This document shows, piece by piece, positions 34,257 to 43,733 of a stretch of 51,550 bases of DNA. A model generated the notes under the pieces. The model did no database searches. It was not told the DNA's origin and saw only the letters and a program-made list of their open reading frames with translations. The stretch comes from an uncultured Eggerthella sp. (GTDB lineage: Bacteria; Actinomycetota; Coriobacteriia; Coriobacteriales; Eggerthellaceae). The DNA lies in the NCBI GenBank assembly GCA_937998355.1, contig CALLDI010000004.1, positions 1-51,550 on the forward strand. Reading direction: 5' to 3'. Numbering within the stretch: the first letter of the stretch is position 1; the number at the start of each line of letters is the position of its first letter. The position numbers and the translations under genes were made by a program.

Positions 34257-35184
34257 GAGCGCTCCAAGAGACCTGACCCTGCTTCACACCCTGAAGGCCG
34301 GCAGCGAAATCGCGCGCTGCCATGCGCTTCTTGCCACTGGGATGAACTTCGACGAGTTCGAGCGCACCATCCGCGAAGCCCAGATAGAGCTTCTTCGCGA
34401 TGAACGCGACCTGACCAGGAGCGATCTCGATCGACCCATCAGCGAGCGCAGCGGATACGAGCGTCATATCCTTGCCACCGATCACCGCTTTCGAGGGATG
34501 ATGCTCGCTCGAAGCGCGGATCGCACGGAGCGCAGTCTCAGCGTCTTGCGACGGATCGACATCGAGCTCGCCCTTCTCGATCTTGTGCGCATACGTGACG
34601 AGCGATCCGTCCTGCGCGGTCCACTCAAGACTTCCCGCTTCGAGGCCAGCGATCGCTTCAAGGAGCGCCTCTGCCCCCAAATGCGCCAGAAGGTCGGTGA
34701 GTTCGGAAGCTGTTCGGTCCTGGTGCGGGACCGAACGGACCAAGCAATACGTTCCCGTATCGAGCCCCGCTTCCATCTGCATGATGCACACGCCCACCTC
34801 ATCATCGCCCGCGAGGATCGCACGTTCGATCGGAGCAGCTCCACGCCAACGCGGCAAGAGCGAACCATGCACGTTCAAGCATCCGAACCGCGGCAACTCG
34901 ATGACGCTCGAGGGCAGCAACACACCATACGCAGCGACGCAGACCACGTCAGGTTCGAGTGCCGCGAGCGTATCGTAAGCATCGTTATCCTTGAAAGTGG
35001 AGTATTCGAAGACCGGGAGGCAGCGCGCCATCGCGACCTGCTTGACCGGGCTCGGTTCGAGCCTCTTCCCGCGTGAACGAACAGCATCGGGCTGCGTGAA
35101 AACGCCGACCACCTGATCGGTATCGGCCAGCTTCTCGAGAATGGTCGCAGCGAACTGGGGCGTACCCATGAAAACGATGCGCAT
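34246..35184 (-). CDS. fmt: Methionyl-tRNA formyltransferase
   Basis: A 312-residue enzyme that formylates initiator Met-tRNA. IVFMGTPQFAATILEKL is the N-terminal Rossmann start. The formyl-THF site is LNVHGSLLPRWRGAAPIERAI with the catalytic Asn/His, and EVGVCIMQMEAGLDTG follows. The C-terminal OB-like domain spans about 210-310. The ribosome site is AGAGGGG. It sits between def and rsmB as in many bacteria; def later removes the formyl group. Confidence 0.97.
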   Translation of the reverse strand: MRIVFMGTPQFAATILEKLADTDQVVGVFTQPDAVRSRGKRLEPSPVKQVAMARCLPVFEYSTFKDNDAYDTLAALEPDVVCVAAYGVLLPSSVIELPRFGCLNVHGSLLPRWRGAAPIERAILAGDDEVGVCIMQMEAGLDTGTYCLVRSVPHQDRTASELTDLLAHLGAEALLEAIAGLEAGSLEWTAQDGSLVTYAHKIEKGELDVDPSQDAETALRAIRASSEHHPSKAVIGGKDMTLVSAALADGSIEIAPGQVAFIAKKLYLGFADGALELVEVHPSGKKRMAARDFAAGLQGVKQGQVSWSAHEH

Positions 35185-35211
35185 GAATCCGTCCCCTCTC
35201 TTCGCGAAACG

Positions 35212-35742
35212 CTAGTCCACCTGACCAGGCTTCGCACCGCGTGCGAGCGCATCCTGGTAGTCGCGCAACGCCTTCACCTTGTTGATAGGACTGCAGGACT
35301 CGAACATGGTCTTGCCGTCCAGATGATCGATCTCGTGCTGCAGGCAACGACCAAGAAGACCATCGCCTTCGATCTCGCATTCGTTGCCTTCCAGATCGAA
35401 ATAGCGCACGCGCGCGAACGGCGCACGAGCGATCATGACCTGGATACCCGGAAGCGACAGGCAGCCTTCAGGCTCCTCGACAGGATCGCCTTCGAGCGCG
35501 ATGATCTCGGGGTTGACGAGGAAGATAGGATCGGGATCTTCTTCAGGATCGTTGCAATCGATGACGACGAGTCGCTTCAAGATACCGACCTGCGGTGCCG
35601 CAAGTCCACAGCCATTGTTCTTGTACATGGTAGCCGCCATACGATTGGCGAGCTTCACCAAGGATTTATCTTCCAGATCGCACGGTTCGCAAACGGTCTG
35701 CAAACCAGCGTCGGGTGCGGTGACGATCTTAAGTGTTCTCAA
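35212..35742 (-). CDS. def: Peptide deformylase
   Basis: A 176-residue metal hydrolase that removes the N-formyl group from new proteins. All three motifs are present: GCGLAAPQVG, EGCLSLPG with the metal Cys, and QHEIDHLDG with the two metal His and the catalytic Glu. The only plausible start is TTG 35742 with GAGGT 7 nt upstream. It precedes fmt by 27 bp. Confidence 0.97.
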   Translation of the reverse strand: MRTLKIVTAPDAGLQTVCEPCDLEDKSLVKLANRMAATMYKNNGCGLAAPQVGILKRLVVIDCNDPEEDPDPIFLVNPEIIALEGDPVEEPEGCLSLPGIQVMIARAPFARVRYFDLEGNECEIEGDGLLGRCLQHEIDHLDGKTMFESCSPINKVKALRDYQDALARGAKPGQVD

Positions 35743-35850
35743 AGCTCTGACCTCGAATTCGAATCGGAACTGGTTAGTATCATCGTGAACGCGATGCAGC
35801 TTAGAGCATGCTGGATCGCGTTCGGCTAGAAGTATAGCAATAAGTTATCG

Positions 35851-37701
35851 CTATTGTGTGATCTTCGGATCGACATGATGGCTGCGCAACGCATTCAAGT
35901 CGTTCTGAATAGCGACGATGGTCTTGAATAGCTCGTCGCGTTCCTCGGCGCTCAGCTGATCGGACGCTTTCAGTTGGACGGTCATCTCCTCGATGGTCTG
36001 TTCCAAGTCCCCGATCGCTAACTCACGCGCGAGGTATTCGAGCGAATCGAACGCGCTCGTCGTTCCCTGAACGATCGAGGAAGTGAGCACGCGCGGAGCG
36101 TAGGTGTTTCGCTGCTGAGCTGCGAAGATCAGGTCCGACACCGTGATGGTGGGGTTCTCTGCCAAGATGTCCACGAGCACGATAGCCAACTGCTCGTGCA
36201 CGTTCTCGTGCCAGTTGGTCTGCATGAGCGTGCTGTAGAATTCAGGTGCCATGGCAGGATTCTGCGCGATGAGGCTCAAGAATTCCCGTTCGCTGCGCAG
36301 ACGATTGCGTTCGGACACGCTCATCTGCCGCTGAGGACGCGCCGGAACCTCGTTCGTCCGCCCTTCATCGTAGGTGCGCTGCGGTCTCAGACCCGCGAGC
36401 TGGTCGACGACCGTTTGTTCGGCCACATGAACAGCTCCCGCGATGTAGACCGCATATTCGTTGGCAAGGATCGAATCCTTGATGGGCGCGAGCACCTGCA
36501 CGGCATCCTGGATCGCGCGCGCCTTGTTCTCGGGACGCGTGAGATCGTAGCGCCCGATACGCCGGTCGATGCCGTACTTCAAGAGCGGCTGTGCATCGTC
36601 GAGCAGTGCCTGCATGGCTTCCGCCCCCGCGTCCTTCACGTATTCGGCCGGGTCCATGTTGTTCGGGATGGTGGCAGCATACAGGTCGATGCGCATGATG
36701 CCCGCTTCAGGAGTCATGCTCGAATCGATGAACTCGAGCGCACGATCAGCTGCACGCTGACCTGCTTCATCGCCATCGAAGAGATAGATGATCTTCGACT
36801 TCGCATGATGCGAGAGGATGCGAATGTGCTGACGCGTGAGCGAGGTGCCGAGCGTCGCTACCGCATTCGTGAAACCCGCCTCATGCAGCGCGATAACGTC
36901 AGTATAGCCTTCCACGATGAGCGCCACACCAGTGGACGCCATGGCCTTCTTCGCCTTATCCAACCCATAGAGCACTTCGGATTTATGGAAGATGGGCGTC
37001 TCCCCTGTGTTCAAGTATTTCGGCTCGCCGCTGCCGATCACGCGTCCGCCGAATGCGATGCATTCGCCCTTAACGTCGTTGATCGGGAACATGACGCGAT
37101 CGTAGAAGCGATCCTGCGCACCATAGCCCTGACGACTCTTCACCGCCACGTTCGCCGCGATCATCTCGTCATCCGTGAAGCCAAGGGACTGCAGATGCGT
37201 GACGAGCTTGCGCCTGCCAGGCGCGAACCCGAGATTCCAACGCTTCGGAATATCGCCGCCCAGGTCGCGGCTAGAAAGATAGTCGCGCGCCGCCTGCGCC
37301 TCGGACGATGCATCGCGCATCAAGAGCAGGTGGTAGAACGATGCGGTCTCGCGGCAGATGTCGCGCAAGCGCGCTCGCTTCGACTGAGACTTACGATCGG
37401 CCGGACTCTCCTTCAATTCGATGTTCGCACGGCGCGCCAGGAAGCGCAATGCATCAACGAAGCCGACCCCGTCGATCTTCTCGATGTAGGAGATGATGTC
37501 GCCACCTTCACCGCATCCGAAGCAGTGCCACGTTTGCGTGGACGGATCGATCTTGCATGAAGGGGTCTTCTCCTGGTGGAACGGGCAACAGCACCAGAAA
37601 TCGCGCCCTTTCCGCTGCACGCGCGTGCGTTCGCTGAAGAGCTCGACCAGGTCGTTCGCTTCGCGGATCTGGCGAATATCTTCTTCGGAAAATGACGGCA
37701 T
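35851..37701 (-). CDS. dnaG: DNA primase
   Basis: The 616-residue primase makes RNA primers for replication. The zinc-binding domain has CCPFHQEKTPSC and WHCFGCGEGGD (about residues 38-65). The RNA polymerase/TOPRIM core carries LIVEGYTDVIALHEAGF and YLFDGDEAGQRAADRAL, with the metal-binding Glu and Asp residues. The C-terminal 150 residues are the helical DnaB-interaction region. The start ATG has only a weak AGAGAG site. It is divergent from the lpd operon across 117 bp and probably heads dnaG-def-fmt-rsmB. Confidence 0.96.
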   Translation of the reverse strand: MPSFSEEDIRQIREANDLVELFSERTRVQRKGRDFWCCCPFHQEKTPSCKIDPSTQTWHCFGCGEGGDIISYIEKIDGVGFVDALRFLARRANIELKESPADRKSQSKRARLRDICRETASFYHLLLMRDASSEAQAARDYLSSRDLGGDIPKRWNLGFAPGRRKLVTHLQSLGFTDDEMIAANVAVKSRQGYGAQDRFYDRVMFPINDVKGECIAFGGRVIGSGEPKYLNTGETPIFHKSEVLYGLDKAKKAMASTGVALIVEGYTDVIALHEAGFTNAVATLGTSLTRQHIRILSHHAKSKIIYLFDGDEAGQRAADRALEFIDSSMTPEAGIMRIDLYAATIPNNMDPAEYVKDAGAEAMQALLDDAQPLLKYGIDRRIGRYDLTRPENKARAIQDAVQVLAPIKDSILANEYAVYIAGAVHVAEQTVVDQLAGLRPQRTYDEGRTNEVPARPQRQMSVSERNRLRSEREFLSLIAQNPAMAPEFYSTLMQTNWHENVHEQLAIVLVDILAENPTITVSDLIFAAQQRNTYAPRVLTSSIVQGTTSAFDSLEYLARELAIGDLEQTIEEMTVQLKASDQLSAEERDELFKTIVAIQNDLNALRSHHVDPKITQ

Positions 37702-37818
37702 GAATCTATTTCACTCTCTTGCGCAATACAGTATGATGGCTCCTAGACCGTATATATTCTAGTGCATCCCGAAGCCGCGCGCCTCGCACGATCGCACGAA
37801 CGCACGAAAGGTACGGTT

Positions 37819-38202
37819 ATGCCACAGAGCTGGGTGTACGAACATACCATCGCAGCGCTCGACGTCACGCTCGAGCACCTTGGCACGCAGCTCGTCGTGT
37901 GCGTTTCTGGCGGCAGCGCCCCTCACATCGGCAGCGTCACGCTCGCCTCTCCTCGCCCATCACTCACTGGAGCAGGCACCAGCGCTACATCCTCGGTGCT
38001 CAATCTTCCTGGACATAAAGACGAAGCGATCGGTCGCCCACTCGCAGAACTACTGGCTGCACGACTCGACACCACGGTGTGCTGCATCTGCGGCATCCAT
38101 ATCGACGATGCGACCCCTGAAGATATCGCTTCCTGCGAAACGCTCGGGCACGATATCGCCACGTTCTTGATCGAAGAGCTCGCAACTTCGAACCGAGCAT
38201 GA
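37819..38202 (+). CDS. lpdD: LpdD-like partner protein of a UbiD-family decarboxylase
   Basis: A 127-residue cytosolic protein. VVCVSGGSAPHIGSVTLASP, LNLPGHKDEAIGRPLAELLA and CCICGIHIDDATPEDI match my recollection of the LpdD-like (prenylated-flavin chaperone-like) family. Members accompany gallate and related hydroxyaryl-acid decarboxylases and are thought to help load or mature the cofactor. The ATG 37819 has AAAGG 8 nt upstream; a longer reading from 37762 has no such site. It is the first gene of a three-gene plus-strand operon, 31 bp before the decarboxylase. The name is given by family and context; activity is untested. Confidence 0.75.
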   Translation: MPQSWVYEHTIAALDVTLEHLGTQLVVCVSGGSAPHIGSVTLASPRPSLTGAGTSATSSVLNLPGHKDEAIGRPLAELLAARLDTTVCCICGIHIDDATPEDIASCETLGHDIATFLIEELATSNRA

Positions 38203-38233
38203 AGAAAGACAGACCTCGACGAAAGGCACGACC

Positions 38234-39703
38234 ATGACCAAGATCGAAGACCTGAGAACTGCCATCGATTTTCTGCGCAAACAACCCGGACAGCTGATCG
38301 AGACCGACGTCGAAGTCGACCCCATGGCAGAACTGTGCGGGGTCTATCGTCATATCGGTGCAGGCGGCACGGTGCAACGCCCCACCAAGACCGGCCCTGC
38401 CATGATCTTCAATAACGTGAAGGGCCACCCCGATGCGAAAGTGCTCATCGGTCTTTTGGCGAGTCGCGAGCGCGCTGCCAACCTGATCGGTGTCGAACCC
38501 GAACGGGTGGCCTATGCGCTCAACGAGGCGGTGAACCATCCCATCGACCCGCGCTATCTTGATGCGACGGAGGCGAAATGCCAAGAGGTCATTCATCTCG
38601 CCACCGAAGAAGGCTTCGATGTGCGAAAGCTCGTCCCCGCGCCCACGAACACCCCCGAAGATGCAGGCCCCTACATCACCTTCGGCCTCTGCTACGCCAC
38701 CGATCCTGAAACGGGCGTGCACGATGTGACCATCCATCGCCTGTGCCTACAAGGCCCCGACGAGATATCCATCTACATGGTGCCCGGCGCACGCCATATC
38801 GGCGCGTTCTATGAAAAGGCAGAGAAGCTGGGTAAACCTCTGCCCATATCCATCAGCATCGGCGTCGATCCCGCCATCGAACTGGCGACTTGCTTCGAGC
38901 CGCCCACCACGCCGCTCGGCTACGATGAACTGACCGTGGCAGGCGCGCTGCGCGGGATCGGTGTCGGGCTCGTCCCCTGCCTCACCATCGACGAACATTG
39001 CATCGGTCATGCTGAATACGTGATCGAAGGCGAGCTCTTACCTGGCAAGCGCGTCGAGGAGGATCAGAATACCCACACGGGCAAAGCGATGCCCGAATTT
39101 CCTGGCTATACCGGTCCTGCGAATCCGTCGCTTCCCATCATCAAGGTGAAAGCGGTCACCACGCGCAAGGACCCCATCATGCAGACCTGCATCGGCCCTT
39201 CTGAAGAGCACGTGTCGCTCGCGGGCATTCCCACCGAAGCGAGCATCATCCAGCTGATCGAAGCCGCCATGCCTGGACGCCTGAAGAACGTCTACTGCGC
39301 AAGCCCCGGCGGAGGCAAGTTCATGGCCGTACTGCAGGTACGAAAGCGTGAACCATCCGACGAAGGCCGCCAGCGTCAGATGGCGCTCTTGGCGTTCTCT
39401 GCGTTCAGTGAGCTCAAGCATGTCTTTCTGGTCGACGAGGATGTGGATCCTTTCGATATGAACGACGTATTGTGGGCGATGAACACGCGCTTCCAGGGCG
39501 ACGCCGATATCATCACCATTCCTGGCGTGCGCACCCATCCACTCGACCCCTCGAACGACCCGACCATGTCGCCCTCCATTCGCGATCATGGCATCGCATG
39601 CAAGGTCATCTTCGATTGCACGGTCCCCTACGACCAGAAGGATCGATTCGTTCGCGCCCAGTTCGAAGAGGTCGACCCGCTGCACTGGGTCGATGAATAC
39701 TAA
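38234..39703 (+). CDS. lpdC: UbiD-family hydroxyaryl-acid decarboxylase (gallate decarboxylase LpdC-like)
   Basis: The 489-residue enzyme belongs to the prenylated-FMN-dependent UbiD family. It resembles LpdC of lactobacilli more than ubiquinone UbiD: TDVEVDPMAELCGVYRHIGA near the start, APTNTPEDAGPYITFGL, PGARHIGAFYEKAE, TFEPPTT-like CFEPPTTPLGYDEL, EEDQNTHTGKAMPEFPGY, IGPSEEHVSLAGIPTEASI and VDEDVDPFDMNDVLWAMNTR. Such enzymes remove CO2 from gallate, protocatechuate or 4-hydroxybenzoate-type acids without oxygen. The substrate cannot be fixed from sequence. A good AAAGG ribosome site precedes it. The adjacent cofactor-maker and LpdD-like genes support a complete decarboxylase unit. Confidence 0.88.
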   Translation: MTKIEDLRTAIDFLRKQPGQLIETDVEVDPMAELCGVYRHIGAGGTVQRPTKTGPAMIFNNVKGHPDAKVLIGLLASRERAANLIGVEPERVAYALNEAVNHPIDPRYLDATEAKCQEVIHLATEEGFDVRKLVPAPTNTPEDAGPYITFGLCYATDPETGVHDVTIHRLCLQGPDEISIYMVPGARHIGAFYEKAEKLGKPLPISISIGVDPAIELATCFEPPTTPLGYDELTVAGALRGIGVGLVPCLTIDEHCIGHAEYVIEGELLPGKRVEEDQNTHTGKAMPEFPGYTGPANPSLPIIKVKAVTTRKDPIMQTCIGPSEEHVSLAGIPTEASIIQLIEAAMPGRLKNVYCASPGGGKFMAVLQVRKREPSDEGRQRQMALLAFSAFSELKHVFLVDEDVDPFDMNDVLWAMNTRFQGDADIITIPGVRTHPLDPSNDPTMSPSIRDHGIACKVIFDCTVPYDQKDRFVRAQFEEVDPLHWVDEY

Positions 39704-39733
39704 ACGAAAGCAGTAGAAAACGGGAGCACGCAC

Positions 39734-40330
39734 ATGAAGAGGATCGTGGTCGGCATAAGCGGAGCGAGCGGGAGTCCGCTCGCGCTTCATTTCCTGCGCG
39801 CGCTTCGCCGCATCGAGGAGGTTGAAGTGCACCTGGTCGTGACCGATTCCGCTCTACTCACCGCTTCCTACGAATTGCCCGAACTATGCGACCAGGACGC
39901 ACAGGGATCAGCTTCGAACCCCTTCGCTACCTACGCGGATATGATGCACGACCCGACTTCGCTCGACGCCACCATCTCGAGCGGGTCGTTTCCCATCGAT
40001 GCCATGGTCGTGATCCCCTGCAGCATGAAGACGGTTGCGGGCATCGCGAGTGGCTATACCGATAACCTGCTCTTGCGCGTCGCGGACGTGACCATCAAGG
40101 AGAAGCGACCGCTCATCCTGGTCGCGCGCGAAAGTCCGCTCTCACCCATCCACTTGAAGAGCCTCAGCTACCTCTCGACGCTCCCCACCATCTCGATCGT
40201 GCCGCCGATGCTCGCGTACTACAGCGGACAGACGACGGTCGAGGACATGGAGAACCACATCATCGGTAAGATCTTCTCGTTATTAGGGTTGGAGCACGAA
40301 GACTTTCACAGGTGGGATCCCGAAAGCTGA
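39734..40330 (+). CDS. ubiX: Flavin prenyltransferase (UbiX/LpdB type)
   Basis: The 198-residue flavoprotein attaches a dimethylallyl group to FMN to make the UbiD cofactor. IVVGISGASGSPLALHFL binds FMN. VVIPCSMKTVAGIASGYTDN and LLLRVADVTIKEKRPLILVA are the highly conserved core, and RESPLSPIHLKSL completes the site. The GGGAG site is 8 nt before the ATG. It is the last gene of the lpdD-lpdC-ubiX operon and converges on ribF with a 9-bp gap. It may equally be called lpdB. Confidence 0.93.
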   Translation: MKRIVVGISGASGSPLALHFLRALRRIEEVEVHLVVTDSALLTASYELPELCDQDAQGSASNPFATYADMMHDPTSLDATISSGSFPIDAMVVIPCSMKTVAGIASGYTDNLLLRVADVTIKEKRPLILVARESPLSPIHLKSLSYLSTLPTISIVPPMLAYYSGQTTVEDMENHIIGKIFSLLGLEHEDFHRWDPES

Positions 40331-40339
40331 TGTGCGACG

Positions 40340-41272
40340 CTAATCGAGCGGCAACGTGGTGCGCACGTGCTCGATGTTCGCGAGGATGGTCTTGATCAAT
40401 TCGTCGACCGAATCGAACTTGATCATCGGACGGATGTAGTCGAAGAACTCGACCGAGATCTCATCCCCATATATGTCCTGATTGAAATCGAGGATATGCA
40501 CTTCCATGGTGGCCTTGGTCTTATCTTCGAAGACCGGCGATGTGCCGACCGCGATAGCCGCGCGATACTTGATGCCATTCACGTACGCATAACCGCCATA
40601 TACGCCCTCAGAGAGCGTCTGTCGATTCGCAGGCACGATGAGGTTCGCCGTTGAAAAGCCCATGTCCATGCCTTCACCGCGTCCCGGCTGCACTTCATCA
40701 GTGATGGAGAACGGACGGCCGAGCAAGCGCTGCGCCTCCTCAAGATCGTGTTCGGCAAGGTAATTGCGAATGCGCGTTGCCGTGATGGGTAACCCCTCTT
40801 CACTCTGAAGGTTATGCGCGTCGATATGACAAACGTTCGTCGCTGCCCATTCCCCTAGATCGGCCACGCTGCCTGCGGCGCGGGCGCCGAAATGAAAATC
40901 GAGACCCACATGCAGATGCGCAGGCACATAGCCCTTGAAGGTCTTGTTCAGGAACTCGAGCGGACTGAGCGCTGCGAACTCGCGTGTGAAATGCAGTACC
41001 ACCACCGCGTCGACACCGCTGCGCGCGAGCATCTCGATGCGCTGCTCGTTGCTCATGAGCTTCTTCAGACGATCAGCATGGAAGAGTTCGTCAGGATCGA
41101 TGTCGAAGGTGAGCGCGATGCTGCGGCCGCCATCCTGGCGCGCCGTTTCCATGGCGCATTCGAGCAGATAGCGATGACCGCGATGCACGCCATCGAAAAC
41201 ACCGAACGCGCATGATGCGTTATCGAAGAGCGAATAATCGAATGAGTTATCGACGTTATAGATTTGAGCCAC
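40340..41272 (-). CDS. ribF: Bifunctional riboflavin kinase / FMN adenylyltransferase
   Basis: About 310 residues. The N-terminal adenylyltransferase has GVFDGVHRGHRYLLECA and the C-terminal part of that domain ITATRIRNYLAEHDLEEA. The riboflavin kinase domain shows GRGEGMDMGFSTANL and VYGGYAYVNG, with Glu in MEVHILDFNQDIYG. It makes FMN then FAD, which the UbiX/UbiD pair next door also needs, though on the other strand. GGTAGG lies against the first GTG (41281) but at good spacing from the second (41272), so the second is preferred. It overlaps truB by 17 bp and ends the rimP operon. Confidence 0.95.
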   Translation of the reverse strand: MAQIYNVDNSFDYSLFDNASCAFGVFDGVHRGHRYLLECAMETARQDGGRSIALTFDIDPDELFHADRLKKLMSNEQRIEMLARSGVDAVVVLHFTREFAALSPLEFLNKTFKGYVPAHLHVGLDFHFGARAAGSVADLGEWAATNVCHIDAHNLQSEEGLPITATRIRNYLAEHDLEEAQRLLGRPFSITDEVQPGRGEGMDMGFSTANLIVPANRQTLSEGVYGGYAYVNGIKYRAAIAVGTSPVFEDKTKATMEVHILDFNQDIYGDEISVEFFDYIRPMIKFDSVDELIKTILANIEHVRTTLPLD

Positions 41273-42305
41273 GTTCAACACCTACCGGAAAGACGCACTG
41301 AGCGCAGAAGCGCTGTTTCGATTCATCGAACTTGTACAAAGCCTTGATACGATTATCAACAAGAACTGCCACCACTTCCCCGTCAAAACAAGGATCAGCA
41401 GAAGGAAACACCTGAGTGGTGCAACAATATTCATCATACGAGCATTCGGGCAGCGCGACGTTAAGAGCGAGCGCATCGACCGGAAGCGCATTGCCATTAC
41501 CGATCTGCGCGATGGTCTGCGCATCACGCACGAAGGCATAGCACATCGGAAGCAGTCGCAGTGGATCGATCTTCGCCTGCTCAGGATGTGTTTCGAGCGC
41601 TTCGAGCGTCACGCAATCGCCGACTTCCACCGTATCGAGCGCGACACGGCGCAGTTCAGAAACGAACGCCCCGCACCCGAATCGCTTGCCCAGATCGCGC
41701 GCGATCGAGCGCATATACGTGCCTCCTGAGACCTTCATGGTCACGCGCCAAACGGGCACGGTTCGGTCTTCTTCAAGAGGCTGTTCCAGAAGATCGTTCA
41801 ACGATGCTTCGAACACTTCATCGAGCGTCGCCTCATAGACTTCGAAGTCGCGCGGCTTGAGCTCGATCACATTGCCGGCGCGAGCCGCAGCATACGATCT
41901 CTGGCCGCCCACCTTCACCGCGGAATAAACGGGAGGAAGCTGCTTACCAGCGCCTTTGAGCGACCCAACGACACTGCGAGCGTAAGATTCTTCGAAGACC
42001 TCGGGCGGAATGTCGCCGCTCGCGACCACGTCGCCTTCAGCGTCGTCGGTCGCCGTAGCGACACCGAACGCCACATCCATGGTATAGGTCTTATCGTGCC
42101 CGCTCAGATACGCATCGAGACGCGCCGCAGGGCCGACCGCGACGCATAGAACGCCTGAAGCGAGCGGATCGAGCGTGCCGGTATGGCCAACGCGCTTTTC
42201 GCCGAAGACCCTTCGGCATCGATCGACCACATCATGGGAAGTGAGGCCTTTTGGTTTATCGATCGCAAGCAAGAGCGAAAGGCCCGAAGAGCCTCGTTTA
42301 GCCAT
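41256..42305 (-). CDS. truB: tRNA pseudouridine-55 synthase
   Basis: The 349-residue enzyme makes pseudouridine 55 in the T-loop of tRNAs. LLLAIDKPKGLTSHDVVDR and VGHTGTLDPLASGVLCVAVG hold the catalytic Asp. KTYTMDVAFGVATATDD, KQLPPVYSAVKVGGQRSYA and GGTYMRSIARDLGKRFG are further family motifs. The C-terminus is longer than the E. coli protein and contains several cysteines. It overlaps nrnA by 8 bp with a weak AAGG site. Confidence 0.96.
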   Translation of the reverse strand: MAKRGSSGLSLLLAIDKPKGLTSHDVVDRCRRVFGEKRVGHTGTLDPLASGVLCVAVGPAARLDAYLSGHDKTYTMDVAFGVATATDDAEGDVVASGDIPPEVFEESYARSVVGSLKGAGKQLPPVYSAVKVGGQRSYAAARAGNVIELKPRDFEVYEATLDEVFEASLNDLLEQPLEEDRTVPVWRVTMKVSGGTYMRSIARDLGKRFGCGAFVSELRRVALDTVEVGDCVTLEALETHPEQAKIDPLRLLPMCYAFVRDAQTIAQIGNGNALPVDALALNVALPECSYDEYCCTTQVFPSADPCFDGEVVAVLVDNRIKALYKFDESKQRFCAQCVFPVGVERGSNL

Positions 42306-43353
42306 CGATCTCGGCCTTCTGGGATGCGAGCAGCTCGTTCAAGCGCGCGACCTCTTCAGGGGCTGCCGCGGCGAAGCAGCTCGTCAGCACCTCGGTGGGC
42401 ACTGCGACGCACGCCTCATAGAGCGTGCCGTGGAACGTGAGCCCCGCAGCCGCCTTGTGGCCACCACCACCGAACACGCGCGCGATGGCGGCGACATCGG
42501 TATCATCCTTCGCACGAAGGCTGCCACGGATGGTGCCTTCACCGTTCTCCTTCAGGATGAGCGCGATATGCACGCCTGCGATATTGCGTAGGACGTCGAT
42601 GAGGATCTCGGCATCGTCGCGGATCGCGCCGGTCGCATCGAAATCGGATTCTTTCAGATACGAGAAGACGAACGCCCCATCGCAGAAGAACATCATGCGA
42701 TCGAGCGTGAGCTGCTCCAAGCGCAACGAAGGCAGTGACCGGCTCTGGAAGAATTCGCGTGCGATGAGATTCGGCTCCGCACCTGCTTCGACGGTCTCCG
42801 CCGCATGGATGAGACAAACGGGCGTGGTGTTCTGATATGAGAAGCGCCCCGTATCGGTCATGATGCCGGTGAGCGCGCAGAGCGCCTGCGCCTCGTCGAC
42901 GCAACCGAGCAACTTCAGCAGTTCCCAGATAAGATCGCAGGCCGAAGGTGATGCGGGATCGACGTAATTCAGATCCGCCATCGATGTATCGGAGGCGTGA
43001 TGGTCGATGGTGATGCGATACTGTGCGCGGTCGTGGACCGCAGCAGCGTCCTTCAATCGATCGACGTTCGGAACGTCCACCGCGATGAACACTTCGACAT
43101 CTTCATCGAAATCCTTCGCAGGAACGAGATTCTCCGAGCCCGGCAGGAAGCCCAGCTTCGCTTCGATAGGCTGGTCGGTCGCAAGAAGCCCCGTCACGCG
43201 CTTGCCGAGCACGCGCAGACCCTGCTCGAGCGCGAGCTGTGACCCCAAGCAATCGCCATCAGGATTCACGTGTCCGCAAATAGCGAACGTTTCGTGCTCC
43301 TCGATGAAACGTGCGATGGCTTCGAGGGTCGTATTCGACTGCGGCGTGAGCAT
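42298..43353 (-). CDS. nrnA: DHH/DHHA1 phosphoesterase (NrnA-type nanoRNase / pAp phosphatase)
   Basis: The 351-residue Mn-dependent phosphoesterase is expected to degrade 2-5 nt RNA and pAp or pGpG-like dinucleotides. Motif I is CGHVNPDGDCLGSQLAL, motif II VFIAVDVPN, motif III ITIDHHASDTSMADLNYV, and motif IV GIMTDTGRFSYQNT. The DHHA1 domain ends with FGGGGHKAAAGL. It lies between rbfA and truB, its usual place in actinobacteria, 9 bp after rbfA with AAGGG as ribosome site. Confidence 0.94.
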   Translation of the reverse strand: MLTPQSNTTLEAIARFIEEHETFAICGHVNPDGDCLGSQLALEQGLRVLGKRVTGLLATDQPIEAKLGFLPGSENLVPAKDFDEDVEVFIAVDVPNVDRLKDAAAVHDRAQYRITIDHHASDTSMADLNYVDPASPSACDLIWELLKLLGCVDEAQALCALTGIMTDTGRFSYQNTTPVCLIHAAETVEAGAEPNLIAREFFQSRSLPSLRLEQLTLDRMMFFCDGAFVFSYLKESDFDATGAIRDDAEILIDVLRNIAGVHIALILKENGEGTIRGSLRAKDDTDVAAIARVFGGGGHKAAAGLTFHGTLYEACVAVPTEVLTSCFAAAAPEEVARLNELLASQKAEIDG

Positions 43354-43362
43354 AGCTGGCCC

Positions 43363-43731
43363 TTAGTCTTCGCTCGCTTGCGAGGCGTTGTTGCGTTCGG
43401 AGTCGGCATTGAGCGCATGCGCGATGCGCTCGGCGTTATCGACGCTCTCATCAAGATGAAAGCGTAGCTCGGGTGCGACGCGCCAGGAGAGCTTCTTCGC
43501 CATGAGCGAACGGATACGACCTGCTGCTGCCGCGAATGCCTGCGCGACTTCGGTATAGCGCGAAGGCTCGGTCGAGTAATAGACGTTCGCGACCGAACGA
43601 TCGTAGCTCACTTCGACACCGGTGATGGTGACCATGTCCAAACGCGGATCGGAGATCTCGAAGAGCAGGATCTCGGAGATGACCTCGCGCGCCTGCTCGT
43701 TCACACGCCTATTGGAAGAACCCTGCTTCAT
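43363..43731 (-). CDS. rbfA: Ribosome-binding factor A
   Basis: A 122-residue KH-fold protein that matures the 30S subunit and helps cold adaptation. RRVNEQAREVISEILLFEISDPRL is the family start, VTITGVEVSYDRSVANVYYS the central strand pair, and WRVAPELRFHLDESVDNAERI the C-terminal motif. It follows infB by 2 nt, so translation is probably coupled. Confidence 0.96.
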   Translation of the reverse strand: MKQGSSNRRVNEQAREVISEILLFEISDPRLDMVTITGVEVSYDRSVANVYYSTEPSRYTEVAQAFAAAAGRIRSLMAKKLSWRVAPELRFHLDESVDNAERIAHALNADSERNNASQASED

Positions 43732-43733
43732 GC

